A program made the position numbers and the translations under genes. The notes beneath the pieces were generated by a model that did not search any database, was not told where the DNA came from, and was given only the letters and a program-made list of their open reading frames with translations. DNA of 64,000 bases from Mumia quercus (GTDB lineage: Bacteria; Actinomycetota; Actinomycetes; Propionibacteriales; Nocardioidaceae): contig NZ_JANZYO010000005.1 of NCBI RefSeq assembly GCF_025506335.1, positions 1-64,000 of the forward strand. Direction: 5' to 3'. Numbering within the stretch: position 1 is the first letter of the stretch; each line of letters opens with the position of its first letter. Of this stretch, positions 62,042-64,000 are shown one piece after another.

Positions 62042-63685
62042 GTGGCGGCATCAGACGGCGCATCGCCGACGCGTGCGCTCCCGCTCGCGCGCCCGGACAT
62101 CCCTCGCGTGGGGCCGTACACGTTGCACACGCTGCTGGGATCCGGGGGATTCGGGGCCGTCTACGTCGCGAGCACGCGCGGGGGCCCGCGCGTCGCGGTC
62201 AAGGTCCTCACGTTCGAGGGTCGCGGGGCGCGCGAGCGCTTCGCTGCCGAGGCCCGGCTGCTGGACGAGCTCGGCGGCCGCGGGTTCCCGGCGTACGTCA
62301 CCGGGGACCTCGACGCGGCGCGCCCCTGGTTCGCGATGGAGCTGCTCGAGGGCATCACGGTCGACGAGGCCGTCTGTCACGCGGGCCCGATCGCGGTCCC
62401 GACGGTCGCAGCGGTCGCGCTCGACATCGGGCGGTCCCTCCACCGGCTGCACGGGCTCGGCTTCGTCCACCGCGACATCAAGCCCGCCAACGCCGTCCTC
62501 GCCGGCCGCCGCGCCACGCTCATCGACGTCGGCATCGCCAAGGGGGAGCACGGCCTCGACCTCACCAGGACCGGAGAGATGATCGGCTCGGCCGCGTGGG
62601 CGGCGCCCGAGCGTCTGCTGGGTGACCGGGCGACCGCGGCCAGCGACGTGTACGGGCTCGGTCTGCTGGTCGCGTACGCCTCCGCCGGCCAGCGTCCGCT
62701 TCCCAGCGGTGACGACGCCCGCACGGTGGCCGCCGTCGTCGACGGGCGACTCGACCTCTCGGGCGTTCCCGACCCGCTGCGCGACCTCGTCGTCGAGATG
62801 ACCGCCCTCGATCCCGCCGACCGGCCGGAGATGCCTCGCGTGGCGTCTGCGCTGGTCGACCTGGCGCGTGAGGCGCCGAGGACGCCGTCGGCGGCACGGA
62901 GCGAGGCTTCACCCCGCCCTGTGCCGGTCCCGCCGCCCGTCCCGCCGGCGCCGCGACCTGCCCCGCCCGCTCCGCCCGCTCCAGCGATGCCGTCTGCCTC
63001 GGACACCGCGCCCACGCAGCCTGCGCCCGTGTCTCGGCCGCAACCGGCGCCGACCGGCGCCGAGGACGCCGTGCGGCGGCTGGCCGACAACCCCCGGGTC
63101 ACGGCGTCGCTGAGGGCCGCGCACGAGCGCGGCTACGACCTCGCGGCGGTCGGGATCGTCGCCCGTGCCCAGCGGCGCTCGCACCGCCGGGCGGTGAAGG
63201 CGCTCGACCCCGCCCGCGTCAAGGCGACCGTGTGGCGGGCTCGCGGGTGGTACGACGGCCAGCACGCGTCGCGTCGCCGCTTCGCCGACACCGACGAAGG
63301 GTGGGCCAAGGAGCGTGCGCTCATCCGGCGCGGCTGGTGGCTCGACAAGGCGGGCGGCTTCGCGGCGATGCTCGCGATCCTGCTCGTCGTGGCGGCGGCC
63401 GCGAGCCCCAGCGGGTCAGGCGCCAGGGCGCCGTTCGCCTGGCTCGACGCGATCCTCCCGTTCGTCGCCGTGCGCGACGGGCGTGGGCTCGCGTGGGACC
63501 TGCTGGCGCTGCTCCTCGCGGTGGGGGCGCTGCTGTTCCTCGGCGTCAGATGGTCGGGAGAGGCGCGGATCGCACGTGGCGAGGGCCCGCCTCAGAGCAT
63601 CCGGATCGGGCCTGGGCTGCTGGCGACGGCGTACGTGGTGGTGGCCGGCGCGCTCGTGCTCACCGTGCTCGGCGTCTTGAGCTGA
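62042..63685 (+). CDS. Membrane-associated Ser/Thr protein kinase
   Basis: A 547-residue protein with an N-terminal Hanks-type kinase: glycine loop GSGGFGAVY (33-41), Lys54, catalytic HRDIKPAN (143-150, Asp145) and a DVG motif (162-164) in place of DFG. After a proline-rich linker (about 297-350) comes a basic helical region (RVKATVWRARGWYD) and three membrane segments at about 435-455, 480-505 and 525-547. No PASTA or other extracellular sensor is present, unlike PknB. Start GTG at 62042. Substrates unknown. Confidence 0.85.
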   Translation: MAASDGASPTRALPLARPDIPRVGPYTLHTLLGSGGFGAVYVASTRGGPRVAVKVLTFEGRGARERFAAEARLLDELGGRGFPAYVTGDLDAARPWFAMELLEGITVDEAVCHAGPIAVPTVAAVALDIGRSLHRLHGLGFVHRDIKPANAVLAGRRATLIDVGIAKGEHGLDLTRTGEMIGSAAWAAPERLLGDRATAASDVYGLGLLVAYASAGQRPLPSGDDARTVAAVVDGRLDLSGVPDPLRDLVVEMTALDPADRPEMPRVASALVDLAREAPRTPSAARSEASPRPVPVPPPVPPAPRPAPPAPPAPAMPSASDTAPTQPAPVSRPQPAPTGAEDAVRRLADNPRVTASLRAAHERGYDLAAVGIVARAQRRSHRRAVKALDPARVKATVWRARGWYDGQHASRRRFADTDEGWAKERALIRRGWWLDKAGGFAAMLAILLVVAAAASPSGSGARAPFAWLDAILPFVAVRDGRGLAWDLLALLLAVGALLFLGVRWSGEARIARGEGPPQSIRIGPGLLATAYVVVAGALVLTVLGVLS

Positions 63686-63697
63686 GGACTCGCCCGC

Positions 63698-64000
<303 letters not shown>

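Overview
The window is about 64 kb of very GC-rich DNA (roughly 70% by eye) from an actinobacterium. GTG starts are frequent, start and stop codons overlap as ATGA, GTGA or TGATG, and 'gtacg' is strikingly common. Gene content and order (tig-clpP1-clpP2-clpX; folC-DUF4233-ndk; mreBCD-mrdA-rodA; rne-rplU-rpmA-obg-proB) suggest a Nocardioidaceae-like chromosome. The family assignment is inference; the phylum is well supported.

Layout. 1-416: the tail of an IS481-type transposase, then a palindromic repeat block. 417-3871: metabolic and repair genes (alpha/beta hydrolase, rpiB, nei) and a methyltransferase. 3838-10025: a 6.1-kb island bounded by 49-bp direct repeats, the right one being the 3' half of an intact tRNA-Gly(TCC) gene. 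It carries hypothetical, membrane and lipoprotein genes, a winged-helix-like protein and a tyrosine integrase that has lost its C-terminal catalytic residues but contains an Lsr2-like DNA-binding segment. 10235-15154: tRNA-Pro, trigger factor and the ClpP1P2/ClpX protease. 15155-21546: a second copy of the dispersed repeat, a YeiH-type exporter with divergent LysR regulator, a saccharopine-dehydrogenase-like protein, an acetyltransferase and valS. 21601-33350: MMPL exporter, folC, DUF4233, ndk, a kinase-like protein, a NIPSNAP-like protein and the complete cell-elongation operon mreB-mreC-mreD-mrdA-rodA. 33351-33638: a compact repeat region.

33639-46644: the radical-SAM protein of the TIGR03960 type and its usual partner (TIGR03936/DUF2344) are here separated by 7.2 kb holding an acetyltransferase, an MFS transporter and a five-gene peptide/nickel-type ABC importer with its own promoter-operator. 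The large RNase E/G gene follows. 46645-53829: rplU-rpmA behind a structured leader, obg, then proB, a small gene, proA, a 52-residue membrane protein, nadD, rsfS and a phosphatase, nearly all tightly packed. 53868-64000: tRNA-Ala, an ArsR-controlled operon with a clear promoter-operator, two metallo-beta-lactamase-fold genes, a TrpB2-type synthase, small zinc-ribbon and hypothetical proteins, a lysG-lysE pair, a membrane-anchored Ser/Thr kinase and a CsoR/CstR-type repressor with its operator at the window edge.

The most noteworthy items are the tRNA-Gly island with its defective, Lsr2-containing integrase, its terminal repeats and its unexplained two-gene membrane module; the split radical-SAM pair; and several well-defined operators. 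No CRISPR array, rRNA or phage structural gene was seen.
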